Source: Streptomyces sp. V4I2 (GTDB taxonomy: Bacteria > Actinomycetota > Actinomycetes > Streptomycetales > Streptomycetaceae). From it: a DNA stretch of 64,000 nt. The DNA lies in the NCBI RefSeq assembly GCF_030817655.1, contig NZ_JAUSZM010000003.1, positions 3,720,001 through 3,784,000 of the forward strand, written 5' to 3'. The position numbers and the translations under genes were made by a program. Shown here one piece after another: positions 1 through 8,651 of the stretch (the first letter of the stretch is position 1; the number at the start of each line of letters is the position of its first letter). The notes under the pieces are model-generated. The model worked only from the letters and a program-made list of their open reading frames with translations, was not told the DNA's origin and did no database searches.

Positions 1-315
1 GAGGCGCACGGGCAGACCGGGGCGCAGCTCGCGGACGCGCTCGATGAGCGTGTGGACCGTGCTCAGCGTGCGCGGGTCGCGGCTGCCGTGGGCGACCAGG
101 ACGAGCGCGGGCGGCTCGGGGCGTCGGCGGCCGTCGAGGGAGACGAGGCCGAGCTGGGTGGCGAGCTGGCTGCTGATCCGGTTCATGATGTGCGCCGTAC
201 TGTCGAGGTCGGCCCCCGGAAGCGGCAGGGCTCCGACGGGGAGGGTCGTGGTCTTCTCACGCGGAGTCTTCTCACGAGGAACGTTCGACTTGCTCGTCTT
301 GCTCGTCGCCGTCAT
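1..315 (-). CDS. Sirohydrochlorin chelatase / CbiX-type, N-terminal part
   Basis: Partial gene running off the left edge; 105 codons are visible. About 55 Lys/Thr/Pro-rich residues precede the CbiX signature LVLVAHGSRDPRTLSTVH (about residues 72-89), whose conserved His is the metal-binding or catalytic residue of sirohydrochlorin chelatases. The family inserts Fe(II) (or Co) into sirohydrochlorin, the last step of siroheme synthesis. NirB, encoded further right in this window, needs siroheme, so the location fits. I took the ATG at 315 as start because the frame is open from there to the edge. The later in-frame ATG (IMNRISSQL) is an alternative. The catalytic half lies outside the window, so the metal cannot be inferred. 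Confidence 0.82.
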   Translation of the reverse strand, partial: MTATSKTSKSNVPREKTPREKTTTLPVGALPLPGADLDSTAHIMNRISSQLATQLGLVSLDGRRRPEPPALVLVAHGSRDPRTLSTVHTLIERVRELRPGLPVRL

Positions 316-528
316 GAACCGATGGTGGCGGCGGGAGGTTGCCACCCCGTTGCACGGGAATGACGGGTGTTTTCGGGGGGTTCACGGTGGGGTGCAGGGG
401 GTGTGTGAGGTCTTGTGACCTGCGGTTTCCCAGGCCAGAGTGAAGCTGGTCACGTGGGTGCGGGCGAACCGGGGGGGCCTTACAGGACGTCTCTGACTGT
501 CGAAAGCCGACCGGGGAGGGACCGTCCG

Positions 529-1251
529 ATGCGACTGCCGAGGCCGCGCAGACAGCTGCTCGGGCCGCTGCTCAGACAGCTGCGCACGCCGCGTCTGCCG
601 CGCACCCGTGCCGGGCAGCGGCGGCTGGTGCAGGCCGTGATGGCCGGGTGCGTGCTGGCGCTGCTGCCCGCGACCTGGATGTACGCCGTGACGGGCGACC
701 GGCTGCGGACGGCGGCGGACGTGCCGCGCACCGAGGTCGCCGTCGTGTTCGGGGCCGGTCTGTGGGACGGGGAGCCGTCGCCGTATCTGGCCCACCGGCT
801 GGACGCGGCGGCGAAGCTGTACCGCGAGAACCGGATCGAGGTCGTCCTGGTCACCGGTGACAACAGCCGCGAGGACTACGACGAGCCGGACGCGATGCGC
901 ACGTATCTCACGCGACACGGGGTGCCCGACGGGCGGATCGTCAGTGACTACGCCGGCTTCGACACCTGGGACTCCTGCGTCCGGGCGAAGAAGATCTTCG
1001 GCGTGGACCGGGCCGTGCTGATCAGCCAGGGCTTCCACATCCGGCGGGCGGTCGCGCTGTGCCAGGCGGCGGGGGTCACGTCGTACGGCGTCGGGGTCGA
1101 CGCGGTGCACGACGTGACCTGGTACTACGGGGGTGCCCGGGAGATCGTCGCGGCGGGGAAGGCGGTCCTGGACGCGGTGTTCGAGCCGGATCCGCGCTTC
1201 CTCGGGCCGAGGGAACCGGGGGTCACCGACGCGCTCGCCGGCGGTCGGTGA
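529..1251 (+). CDS. SanA/YdcF-like DUF218 membrane protein
   Basis: A 240-residue protein with a basic N-terminus, one membrane segment at about residues 40-58 (MAGCVLALLPATWMYAVTG) and a DUF218 domain after it. The domain motifs are VAVVFGAGLWDGEPSPYLAHR, VLVTGDNS, the DEPDAM segment, and LISQGFHIRRAV, as in E. coli SanA (vancomycin sensitivity at high temperature). The family is linked to envelope integrity, but its reaction is not established. The ATG at 529 follows GGGGAGGG at 8 nt, so it is preferred over longer in-frame starts back to 415. The gene stands alone, divergent from the chelatase. Confidence 0.85.
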   Translation: MRLPRPRRQLLGPLLRQLRTPRLPRTRAGQRRLVQAVMAGCVLALLPATWMYAVTGDRLRTAADVPRTEVAVVFGAGLWDGEPSPYLAHRLDAAAKLYRENRIEVVLVTGDNSREDYDEPDAMRTYLTRHGVPDGRIVSDYAGFDTWDSCVRAKKIFGVDRAVLISQGFHIRRAVALCQAAGVTSYGVGVDAVHDVTWYYGGAREIVAAGKAVLDAVFEPDPRFLGPREPGVTDALAGGR

Positions 1252-1304
1252 CGACGCGCCTCACGGCGGCGGGGAGGCGGCGGGGAGGTCGCCGTGCCGG
1301 GCGC

Positions 1305-1347
1305 GTAACAGGGAGCCCCCGTCCGCGTAACACGGCGGAAGCACGCT
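1305..1347 (+). promoter_or_regulatory. nasA control region: GlnR-like 5-mers and -10
   Basis: Two GTAAC 5-mers sit at 1305-1309 and 1327-1331, exactly 22 bp apart. The second is followed after 6 bp by GAAGC, matching the a-site/b-site layout of GlnR boxes (GTnAC-n6-GnAAC). CACGCT at 1342-1347 could be a -10 element and ends 7 bp before the nasA ATG, which would give a leaderless or near-leaderless mRNA. The same layout and spacing occur upstream of the nir operon at 24233-24275. GlnR binding is inferred from the consensus, not shown. Confidence 0.6.
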
Positions 1348-1354
1348 GAGAGGC

Positions 1355-3514
1355 ATGCAGAACACCGCGACGCCCACGCACTGCCCGTACTGCGCCCTGC
1401 AGTGCGGGATGAACCTGACGGCCACCCCGGAGGGGACCGTCGAAGTGAGCGAGCGCGCGGATTTCCCGGTGAACCGGGGCGCGCTGTGCGGCAAGGGCCG
1501 TACCGCGCCCGCGGTGCTCTCGTCCGGGGTGCGGCTGACCTCCCCGTTGGTGCGCTCCGAGGGCACGCTCGTGCCCGCCTCCTGGGACGAGGCACTGGAC
1601 CGGATCGCCGAGGGGCTGTCCCGCACGCGTACGGAACATGGTCCGGACGCGTGCGGGGTCTTCGGCGGGGGCGGCCTGACCAACGAGAAGGCGTACACGC
1701 TGGGCAAGTTCGCGCGCGTGGTGCTCCGCACCTCCCAGATCGACTACAACGGGCGCTTCTGCATGTCGTCCGCGGCGGCGGCCGGCATCAAGGCCTTCGG
1801 CCTGGACCGCGGTCTGCCCTTCCCGCTGGAGGACATCCCGAAGACGGGCTGCGTGATCCTCGTGGGGTCCAATCTCGCGGAGACCATGCCGCCGTCCCTG
1901 AGGTTCTTCAACGAGCTGCGGGAGAACGGCGGCACCCTGATCGTCATCGACCCGCGCCGCACGAAGACCGCCGAGCAGGCGGACCTGCACCTGGCGCCCC
2001 GGCCGGGGACGGACCTGGCGCTGGCGCTCGGGCTGCTGCACCTGGTCGTCGCCGAGGGGCGGGTCGACGAGGAGTACGTCCGCGAGCGGACCACCGGCTG
2101 GGAGGAGGCGCGAGCCGCGGCCATGGCGCACTGGCCGGAGTACGTGGAACGGATCACGGGGGTGTCCGTTCCGCAGCTCCGCGAGACCGTGCGGATGTTC
2201 TGCGAGCCCGAGTCGGCGATGGTGCTCACCGCCCGCGGGCCCGAGCAGCAGTCCAAGGGCACCGACACGGTGGGCGCCTGGATCAACCTGTGCCTGGCGA
2301 CCGGCCGCGCGGGGCGCCCGCTGTCCGGGTACGGCTGTCTGACCGGGCAGGGCAACGGGCAGGGCGGGCGTGAACACGGCCAGAAGGCCGACCAGCTGCC
2401 CGGCTACCGCAAGCTGGACGACCCGGCGGCCCGCCGGCATGTCGCCGAGGTGTGGGGCGTGGACCCCGACAGCCTTCCCGGGCCGGGGCGCAGTGCGTAC
2501 GAGCTGCTGGACGCGCTGGGTACGGACATCAAGTCGCTGCTGCTGATGGCCTCGAACCCGGTGGTGTCGGCGCCGCGCGCCGCCCACATCGAGGAGCGCA
2601 TCAGGTCGCTGGACTTCCTCGCGGTGTGCGATGTCGTGCTGTCGGAGACGGCCGCCCTCGCGGACGTCGTCCTGCCGGTCACGCAGTGGGCCGAGGAGAC
2701 GGGCACCATGACCAACCTGGAGGGCAGGGTGCTGCTGCGCAAGCAGGCGATCACCCCGCCCGAGGGCATCCGCAGCGACCTGGAAGTGATGCACGAGCTG
2801 GCTGCCCGGCTCGGCGTGGAGAAGGGCTTCCCGACCGACCCCGAGGAGGTCTTCGAGGAGCTGCGCCGGGCGAGCGCGGGCGGGCCGGCCGACTACTCCG
2901 GGATCACCTACCGCAGGCTCGCGGAGGAGAACGGGGTGTTCTGGCCGTGCCCGGCGGCCGAGACCGACGACTCCGAGGACGCCTCCCTGGATGCCCGCGG
3001 AGCCGACGACCCGGCGCAGGAGCAGGACGACGACCTCGCCGCCGCCGTGCACCCCGGCATCCCCCGCCTCTTCCTCGACCGCTTCGCGACCCCGGACGGC
3101 CGGGCCCGGTTCGTTGCCGTCGCGCACCGGGCCATCGCCGAGGAGCCCGATGACGAGTACCCGGTGCTGCTGACGACCGGGCGGGTCGTGGCGCAGTACC
3201 AGTCCGGCGCCCAGACCCGCCGCGTCGACGAGCTGAACGCCGCCGCCCCTGGCCCCTTCGTGGAGCTGCACCCGCGGCTGGCGGAGCGGCTCGGCGCGGC
3301 CGAGGGCGACCCGGTGGCCGTGGTCTCCCGGCGGGGCCGGGCGGTGGCGCCGGCGCGGATCACGACCGCGATCCGCCCCGACACCGTCTTCATGCCCTTC
3401 CACTGGGCCGGTGAGGGCCGCGCCAACACCCTCACCAACCCGGCCCTCGACCCGACCTCCCGCATGCCGGAGTTCAAGGCGTGCGCGGTACGGCTGGAGA
3501 CCGTACGCGGGTGA
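1355..3514 (+). CDS. nasA: Assimilatory nitrate reductase, molybdopterin catalytic subunit
   Basis: A 719-residue member of the DMSO-reductase family. Its N-terminal [4Fe-4S] ligands are C10, C13, C17 and C45 (HCPYCALQC ... ALCGKG). The likely molybdenum ligand is C136 in YNGRFCMSS, the Cys type expected for NasA/NapA rather than Asp or Ser. The molybdopterin-binding segments ILVGSNLAE and VIDPRRTKT follow, and the C-terminal molydop-binding domain includes LTTGRVVAQYQSG. It reduces nitrate to nitrite in the cytoplasm. The electron donor is probably the flavoprotein or NirB encoded at 24-28 kb. The ATG at 1355 has no clear ribosome site, consistent with the leaderless promoter upstream. There is no C-terminal BFD-type [2Fe-2S] domain. 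Confidence 0.93.
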   Translation: MQNTATPTHCPYCALQCGMNLTATPEGTVEVSERADFPVNRGALCGKGRTAPAVLSSGVRLTSPLVRSEGTLVPASWDEALDRIAEGLSRTRTEHGPDACGVFGGGGLTNEKAYTLGKFARVVLRTSQIDYNGRFCMSSAAAAGIKAFGLDRGLPFPLEDIPKTGCVILVGSNLAETMPPSLRFFNELRENGGTLIVIDPRRTKTAEQADLHLAPRPGTDLALALGLLHLVVAEGRVDEEYVRERTTGWEEARAAAMAHWPEYVERITGVSVPQLRETVRMFCEPESAMVLTARGPEQQSKGTDTVGAWINLCLATGRAGRPLSGYGCLTGQGNGQGGREHGQKADQLPGYRKLDDPAARRHVAEVWGVDPDSLPGPGRSAYELLDALGTDIKSLLLMASNPVVSAPRAAHIEERIRSLDFLAVCDVVLSETAALADVVLPVTQWAEETGTMTNLEGRVLLRKQAITPPEGIRSDLEVMHELAARLGVEKGFPTDPEEVFEELRRASAGGPADYSGITYRRLAEENGVFWPCPAAETDDSEDASLDARGADDPAQEQDDDLAAAVHPGIPRLFLDRFATPDGRARFVAVAHRAIAEEPDDEYPVLLTTGRVVAQYQSGAQTRRVDELNAAAPGPFVELHPRLAERLGAAEGDPVAVVSRRGRAVAPARITTAIRPDTVFMPFHWAGEGRANTLTNPALDPTSRMPEFKACAVRLETVRG

Positions 3515-3520
3515 ATCCCG

Positions 3521-3892
3521 TTACACGGCCTTGAGGACCGTCGCCGCGTCCGCCCCGTAGGCCGCGATCTCCGCCTCGGTGAACTCACGTGTTTCCGTGA
3601 AGCCGAGGCCGACCACCGCGAGCAGCCGGGTGTCGTCCGCCGGATCGAAGACGGGGAGCGTGAGAGAGCCCTTCGCCCGCGCGGCGCGGCCTCCGGGGAC
3701 AGCGACCCCTGTGGTGTCGGTCTGGAAGTCGGAGACGGCGACGGCGACGGGTGCCCGGCGCTCGGCGGCGGTTCCGGCCATGCCCTTGCCGACGGGGATG
3801 ACGGCGGTGCCGTTCTGCACCGACGGCGGCAGGTTGTGCGCGGCGACGAGCACGATCTCGCCCTCCGTCGCGGCAGGCCCGGACAGATGGAC
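3521..3892 (-). pseudogene. GAF-domain protein, 3' half only, truncated by a TnpB relic
   Basis: The frame from 3892 down to the TAA at 3521 encodes about 123 residues of a GAF-type sensor domain: GEIVLVAAHNLPPSVQNG, the VIPVGKGMAG segment, and a LTLPVFDP/LLAVVGLGF strand pair. GAF domains of this kind are usually 150 or more residues, so the first part is missing. Coding similarity stops near 3890, exactly where the opposite strand becomes a transposase fragment. A GTG at 3853 could start a 110-residue product, but it lies inside the fold and has no ribosome site. Read as a gene cut by an insertion or deletion. Convergent with nasA at 6 bp. Confidence 0.7.
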
Positions 3893-4577
3893 GGACCCGA
3901 TCGGCCGGCCGCGCCGGTTCTTCTACGACCTGTCCGGCAACGCCCAGCACCGCGACGCCCAGGTACGGCACGCCCTCACACGGCTGCTGAACTGGGCCAA
4001 GACCTGCGGCGTCAAGGCCATCGCGGTCGAAGACCTCGGCTTCCAGGCCGAGAAAACCAGAGAGAAGCACGGGCGCAAGCGCCGATTCCGGCAGCTCATC
4101 TCCGGCATGCCGACCGGCAAGCTCCGCGCCCGGCTGACCTCCATGGCCGACGCCACAGATATCGCGATCATCGCCGTGGACCCGGCCTACACCAGCAAGT
4201 GGGGCGCCCAGCACTGGCAAAAGCCGATGGCCGGCCCCACCCGTAAAACCACCCGGCACGATGCGGCCGGCATCGCGATCGGACGACGCGCCCAGGGACA
4301 CCCGATCCGGCTGGGGGCACCTCCCAGGCCCTTAAGGCACTGGGGGAGGACGACACCGCCCCGTGCACACCAGAGTGATGTGCACGGGCATCGGACCGTC
4401 CAGGCCGACCGGCGTGCCCCCGGGCGTGAGGGACCCCGCCCCCGCATCCCCGGACCACGGACACGATCCGTGCCGCCGGACGCGGCGAGTACGCGGGCGA
4501 CCAGGACACCCACAACCGTTCGGGGTGTCCGCAGTGACCAGGTATGGGTCCAAGACCCACTCCTGCTCACTGATTAG
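3888..4577 (+). pseudogene. TnpB/OrfB-type transposase (IS200/IS605), 3' remnant
   Basis: About 230 codons of the C-terminal half of a TnpB-like RNA-guided nuclease homologue. The RuvC-like acidic segment IAVEDLGFQ is followed by an Arg/Lys-rich stretch, then IIAVDPAYTSKWG, HDAAGIAIGRR, and the family-typical end VRGVRSDQVWVQDPLLLTD. The N-terminal half is absent. A short GC-rich palindrome (4311-4351) interrupts the frame after GHPIR. The usual Zn-ribbon Cys pairs are not visible; YTSKWG replaces the common YTSQxC. It is therefore doubly damaged and not expected to act. No TnpA or clear element ends were found. Confidence 0.72.
4311..4351. repeat. Short GC-rich imperfect palindrome inserted in tnpB relic
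   Basis: The segment begins CTGGGGGCACCTCCC and ends CTGGGGGAGG around a CTTAA centre, forming an imperfect hairpin. Similar ~40 bp palindromes with CACCTCCC/GGGGGAG arms are dispersed in Streptomyces genomes (recalled, not searched). Here it sits inside the otherwise recognisable tnpB frame and displaces it. Confidence 0.5.
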
Positions 4578-4621
4578 GAACGGTGAGGGGGAGGTCGTGC
4601 ATGGTCGAACCTCTGTGAGTG

Positions 4622-4649
4622 GGGGGCTCCTGGGTCTTCGGGGAGCCTC
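4622..4649 (-). terminator. Hairpin at the end of the eboC operon
   Basis: GGCTCC and GGAGCC arms (4625-4630 and 4642-4647) with a G/C-rich extension flank an 11-nt loop and overlap the isomerase stop codon. Plausible intrinsic terminator without a U-tract, as is usual in Streptomyces. Confidence 0.4.
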
Positions 4650-5493
4650 AGGAGGCGAGTAGTCCGGCCTCGGCCGCGCGCAGGAAATCGATCGAGCGAC
4701 GGGCGACCTCGGGGGCGTCCAGGGAACCGCCCTGGATCTCGACGGACACCAGGCCCTCGTGTCCGAGGGTGTGCAGCGCCGCCAGCACCGGCGGGAAGTC
4801 GATGTCGCCCACGCCGAACTCCAGGTGCCGGTGGACGCCGCGCACCATGTCCTCGATCTGCACGTTCAGCAGGTACGGCGCGGCGAGCCGCACGCACTCC
4901 AGCAGCGGCCGTTCCTCCACGCAGTGGGCGTGCCCGATGTCCAGGGTGATGCCGAACAGTTCGTGTCCGCCGACCAGTCGGCGCAGTCGCAGACACCGTT
5001 CGACGGTGTCGACGAACATGTACGGCTGCGGCTCGAAGGCCAGGGCGACCCCGTACGCCTCGGCCGTCTCCAGCACCGCCCCGACGCCCGCCGCGAGGCG
5101 CTGCCACACCGCCGTCTCGGACACCCCGTCCGGGGCCGGGCCGCTGCCCAGGTGGACGGTGGGCGAGCCCAGTTCGGCCGCGATGCGCACGGCGCGCCGC
5201 AGCAGGTCGATCCGCCGTTCCGGTTCCGAGGACATCAGCGTCGGCTGGTGCTTGGCCCAGGCGTCGAGGAAGTACGGCGCCCCGGTCTCGACGGTGACGT
5301 CGAGCCCTTCGCGCGCCAACTCCTGCCCCACCATCGCGACTTGCCGGCCCAGGTCCCTGGCGTACGGATCGAGGTGGTGGTGGTCGAGGGTGAGGGCGAC
5401 GCCGTCGTAGCCCAGGTCCGCGAGGACGCCGAGCGCGTCGGTCAGCCGGTGGTGGGCGAACCCGTTGGTGCCGTAGCCGAATCTGAGGCTCAT
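4648..5493 (-). CDS. Sugar phosphate isomerase/epimerase-like TIM barrel (EboE-like)
   Basis: A 281-residue AP-endonuclease-2/xylose-isomerase-like barrel. It starts SLRFGYGTNGF, with metal-binding candidates in TLDHHH, PTVHLGSG, LAFEPQPYMF (Glu), ITLDIGHAHC (Asp and His), NVQIEDM and VSVEIQGG. Its ATG overlaps the stop of the upstream UbiA-like gene by 4 bp (ATGA), so the two are translationally coupled. In many actinobacteria and cyanobacteria this protein and the prenyltransferase belong to the ebo gene set, where they help move or scaffold envelope metabolites. Here only two ebo-type genes are present, and the substrate is unknown. Confidence 0.75.
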   Translation of the reverse strand: MSLRFGYGTNGFAHHRLTDALGVLADLGYDGVALTLDHHHLDPYARDLGRQVAMVGQELAREGLDVTVETGAPYFLDAWAKHQPTLMSSEPERRIDLLRRAVRIAAELGSPTVHLGSGPAPDGVSETAVWQRLAAGVGAVLETAEAYGVALAFEPQPYMFVDTVERCLRLRRLVGGHELFGITLDIGHAHCVEERPLLECVRLAAPYLLNVQIEDMVRGVHRHLEFGVGDIDFPPVLAALHTLGHEGLVSVEIQGGSLDAPEVARRSIDFLRAAEAGLLAS

Positions 5494-6461
5494 GTCGGCG
5501 ACACCCGTCTGGCCAGCCGCAGCGCCAGGGGATGTACGGCGCCGAGGAGGGCGGCGGCAGCGGGCGCGCCGCCGCGCGCGGTGAGCGCCGTCTGCAACGG
5601 GACCATGGCCATGATCCCGGCCCCGACCGCCCGCCGTACCGTGCCGCCACGCGGATCGCGCACGGCGAGCGCCTGGGCCCGGCCGTAGGTTCCCAGGTAG
5701 GCGAGGGCTCCGGCGGCGGCGACGGCGGTACCGGCCGCGGCCCGGCGGGGTGTCGATGTGGACCGTGCCGACCGCCCGAGGGGCCAGGCACTGGCCACCG
5801 CTGTCGCCGACGAGACGGCGAGCGGGGCCGCGGGCAGTCGCGCCGGGGCGCCGGAGATCTCGTGGCGGCTGAGGAGCGTGAGCGTGTAGGTGTGCAGCCC
5901 GGTCAGGAGCGCGGGGACGGCCGCGCGGCCGAGCGCGCGAGCGGTTCCGGCGGTGCCGGCTCCTCCGCCGGACGCGGGCGATGGCACCTGCCCGCCGCCC
6001 GCCACCGCCCCCGCGAGCACGTCCAGCGCCCGCGCCCCGGCCATGGCCGCCGGTCCCGCCGGGGTCGACTTCAGTTTCAGGTCGTACGCCCACACCAGCG
6101 CGGTCAGCGGCAGGGCGGCGGCGAGGCCGCGCCGGCCGCCCGAGAGGGTGGCGAGGCCGAGGCCGGCGGCGGTCAGACCGGTGGCGACGGACAGGGCGGT
6201 CCGGCGCGGCACCCGGCCGGAGGGTATGGGGCGTTCGGGCCGCTCCACCGAGTCGACGGCGGCGTCCGCGTAGTCGTTGAGCGCCATACCGGCCCAGTAG
6301 AGGCACACGGACGAGGCCATCACTCCGGCCGTCCGCAGACCGAGTGGGCGTCCGGCCGCCGTCGCACCGACGAGGACGTCACCGGGCACGCTGAGGGCGG
6401 CCGGGGCAGGGACGAGACTCGCCAGGTCCGCCGCGCGGGTAACCGCCTTCCGCTCGTTCAT
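5490..6461 (-). CDS. UbiA-family prenyltransferase (EboC / SCO3242 family)
   Basis: A 323-residue polytopic membrane protein. The first Asp-rich motif is NDYADAAVD (about residues 63-71), followed by ERPERPIPSG, as in UbiA enzymes. The second polar segment, WAYDLKLKSTPAGP, replaces the second DxxxD motif. Multiple Ala/Leu-rich helices follow. UbiA enzymes move a polyprenyl chain onto an acceptor; neither donor nor acceptor can be read here. The ATG at 6461 is the first start after the AT-richer intergenic gap. It is divergent from the alpha-galactosidase and coupled to the TIM-barrel gene downstream. Confidence 0.8.
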   Translation of the reverse strand: MNERKAVTRAADLASLVPAPAALSVPGDVLVGATAAGRPLGLRTAGVMASSVCLYWAGMALNDYADAAVDSVERPERPIPSGRVPRRTALSVATGLTAAGLGLATLSGGRRGLAAALPLTALVWAYDLKLKSTPAGPAAMAGARALDVLAGAVAGGGQVPSPASGGGAGTAGTARALGRAAVPALLTGLHTYTLTLLSRHEISGAPARLPAAPLAVSSATAVASAWPLGRSARSTSTPRRAAAGTAVAAAGALAYLGTYGRAQALAVRDPRGGTVRRAVGAGIMAMVPLQTALTARGGAPAAAALLGAVHPLALRLARRVSPT

Positions 6462-6512
6462 GCGGCGATCATTGCCAAGATTGATTGAAGTTTCATACTG
6501 CGGAATGAGGAG

Positions 6513-6533
6513 GTTGTGTGTGACATACGCAAC
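6513..6533. promoter_or_regulatory. Inverted repeat between eboC and alpha-galactosidase
   Basis: GTTGTGT (6513-6519) and ACGCAAC (6527-6533) form 7-bp arms with one mismatch around 7 bp, in an unusually AT-rich 120-bp divergent gap. Candidate operator; no regulator gene is adjacent. Confidence 0.35.
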
Positions 6534-6581
6534 ATCAGGATGACGTTGCCGTGATCCTCCGGCCGGGCAGGTGAGGAGGCC

Positions 6582-8636
6582 ATGACGCACAACCACGGCC
6601 ACCGCTGGGGCCATTCCGCGCTCACCGTCGACTTCGACCTCGACGAGACCACTCCTCGGCTGCTGCGGGTGACACGGCCCGGTGACCCCGAGGCGCCGCC
6701 GGGAGACCTCCCGCTCGTCGACGTGACACTGTCCGGCGCGGGCACGGGGTGGTCGGGCCCGCGGTTCCGGGGTACCGCGCTCGGGCCGCGGCTGGTGTAC
6801 CGGGCCCACCACGCCACGTACGGCGACGGCTGGCACCGCCTCACGGTCGAACTGCGGGATCCTACAAGCGGGTTGACCGTCTTCGCCGAGTACTCCTCGC
6901 CCGACTCAGTGCCGGTGCTGCGCTCCCGGGTCCGGCTGCGCAACGACGGACGGGAGCCGCTGACCGTACGTGCCGTCGGCAGTCTGCTGCTCGGCGGGCT
7001 GCCCTCCCCCGACGTCCTCGACGCGCACCGCGCGCGCAACGACTGGCTCGCCGAGTGCCGTTGGTACACCGAGCCGCTGCGGGACGCCGTACCGGACATC
7101 AACCGCAGCGTCCACGAGCACGACGCCCGCGCGGCCCTGCGGCTGACCGGCCGGGGCAGCTGGCCGACCGACGGGCATCTGGCGATGGGCGCGCTCACCG
7201 ACCGCGGTGACGGGCGCTGCTGGCTGTGGCAGGTCGAGTCGGCGGCCGGGTGGGGCTGGGACGCGGGCGAGGCTCCGGCCCGGCGGACGTACATCGGGCT
7301 GGGCGGGCCGACGTACGACGACCACGGCTGGCGCCAAGTGCTCGCTCCTGGCGAGGAGTTCGCCTCGGAGTACGCGGCGGTGGCGCTCGGGGACGGCTTC
7401 GACGGGGCGCTCGCCGCGCTGACGTCGTACCGCCGCCGCATCCGCCGTCCGCATCCGGACCACGAACACCTCCCGGTCGTCTTCAACGACTACATGAACA
7501 CCCTGATGGGCGACCCCACGACCGAGAAGCTGCTGCCGCTGGTCGACGCGGCGGCCCGGGCGGGCGCGGAGTACTTCTGCGTGGACGCCGGCTGGTACGA
7601 CGACACGGCGGACGGCGGCTGGTGGGACAGCGTCGGCGCGTGGCAGGCGTCCGCGCGCCGCTTCCCCGGGGGCATCGGGGAGGTGCTGGACCGGATCCGC
7701 GAACGCGGGATGGTGCCGGGGCTGTGGCTGGAACCGGAGGTGGTGGGGGTGCGGAGCCCGGTGGCCGACGTGTTGCCCGCCGCCGCCTTCCTGCGCCACG
7801 ACGACGGCGGCCGGGTCACCGAACAGGGCCGCCACCAGCTGGACCTGACCCATCCGGCGGCCCGCGCGCACCTGGACGAGACGGTCGACCGGATCGTCGG
7901 CGACTGGGGTGTGGGCTATCTGAAGCTGGACTACAACATCACGACGTCGGCACCGGGGCTGCTGGCGCACACGCGGGCGTGGCGGGAGTGGATCTCCGCC
8001 GTTCTGGACCGCCACCCGGACCTGGTGATCGAGAACTGCGCGTCCGGCGGCATGCGCATGGACGGCGCGTCGCTGTCGGTCACCCAGCTCCAGTCCACGT
8101 CCGACCAGCAGGACCCGGTCGGCTACCCACCGATCGCGGCCGCCGCCCCGACGGTCGTACCGCCGGAGCAGGGGGCGGTGTGGGCGTATCCGCAGCCGGA
8201 GTTCAGCGATGCCGGGATCGCCTTCACGCTCGGTACGGCGATGCTCGGGCGGATCCATCTCTCCGGGCACCTCGACCGCATGACGGAACGTCAGCTGGAG
8301 CTGGTGCGGGAGGCCGTGCGGACGTACAAGGAGATCCGCGGGGATCTGCGGTCGGCCGTGTCCTTCTGGCCGCTCGGGCTGCCGGGGTGGACCGACGAGT
8401 GGGTGGCTCTGGGGGTGCGGGCGCCGGTGCAGGGGGCGACGTACGTGATGGTGTGGCGCAGGGGCGGGGAGGCCGAACGGGTGCTCTCCGTACGGCACTT
8501 GGCAGGGGCCGAGGAGCTGAAGGTCGAGGTCCTGCATTCCGCCGGCGTGGCGTCGGCGCAGTGGGAGGGGAGCGGGGGCGGCCTGCGGGTGCGGCTGGCC
8601 GATGCCCCGTCAATGGCGCTGGTGAGGCTCACCTAG
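6582..8636 (+). CDS. Alpha-galactosidase, GH36
   Basis: A 684-residue cytoplasmic enzyme (no signal peptide) with the GH36 order: N-terminal beta-sandwich (residues 1 to about 285), catalytic barrel, then a short C-terminal sheet. FNDYMNTLMGDPTTEK opens the barrel. The predicted nucleophile is D450 in YLKLDYN, and the acid/base is D508 in STSDQQDP. FCVDAGWYDD and GLWLEPE are further family segments. It hydrolyses terminal alpha-1,6-linked galactose from melibiose or raffinose-type sugars. GTGAGGAGG lies 5-6 nt before the ATG. Monocistronic; converges with the next gene. No transporter is beside it. Confidence 0.92.
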   Translation: MTHNHGHRWGHSALTVDFDLDETTPRLLRVTRPGDPEAPPGDLPLVDVTLSGAGTGWSGPRFRGTALGPRLVYRAHHATYGDGWHRLTVELRDPTSGLTVFAEYSSPDSVPVLRSRVRLRNDGREPLTVRAVGSLLLGGLPSPDVLDAHRARNDWLAECRWYTEPLRDAVPDINRSVHEHDARAALRLTGRGSWPTDGHLAMGALTDRGDGRCWLWQVESAAGWGWDAGEAPARRTYIGLGGPTYDDHGWRQVLAPGEEFASEYAAVALGDGFDGALAALTSYRRRIRRPHPDHEHLPVVFNDYMNTLMGDPTTEKLLPLVDAAARAGAEYFCVDAGWYDDTADGGWWDSVGAWQASARRFPGGIGEVLDRIRERGMVPGLWLEPEVVGVRSPVADVLPAAAFLRHDDGGRVTEQGRHQLDLTHPAARAHLDETVDRIVGDWGVGYLKLDYNITTSAPGLLAHTRAWREWISAVLDRHPDLVIENCASGGMRMDGASLSVTQLQSTSDQQDPVGYPPIAAAAPTVVPPEQGAVWAYPQPEFSDAGIAFTLGTAMLGRIHLSGHLDRMTERQLELVREAVRTYKEIRGDLRSAVSFWPLGLPGWTDEWVALGVRAPVQGATYVMVWRRGGEAERVLSVRHLAGAEELKVEVLHSAGVASAQWEGSGGGLRVRLADAPSMALVRLT

Positions 8637-8651
8637 CCCGCACGGCTCGGT

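Noticed and set aside
1223..3403. A 726-codon minus-strand open frame opposite nasA
   Set aside because: nasA carries its Fe-S and Mo ligands on the plus strand; the antisense frame has no family features.
4168..4570. Small minus-strand frames inside the TnpB relic
   Set aside because: Antisense shadows without starts or domains.
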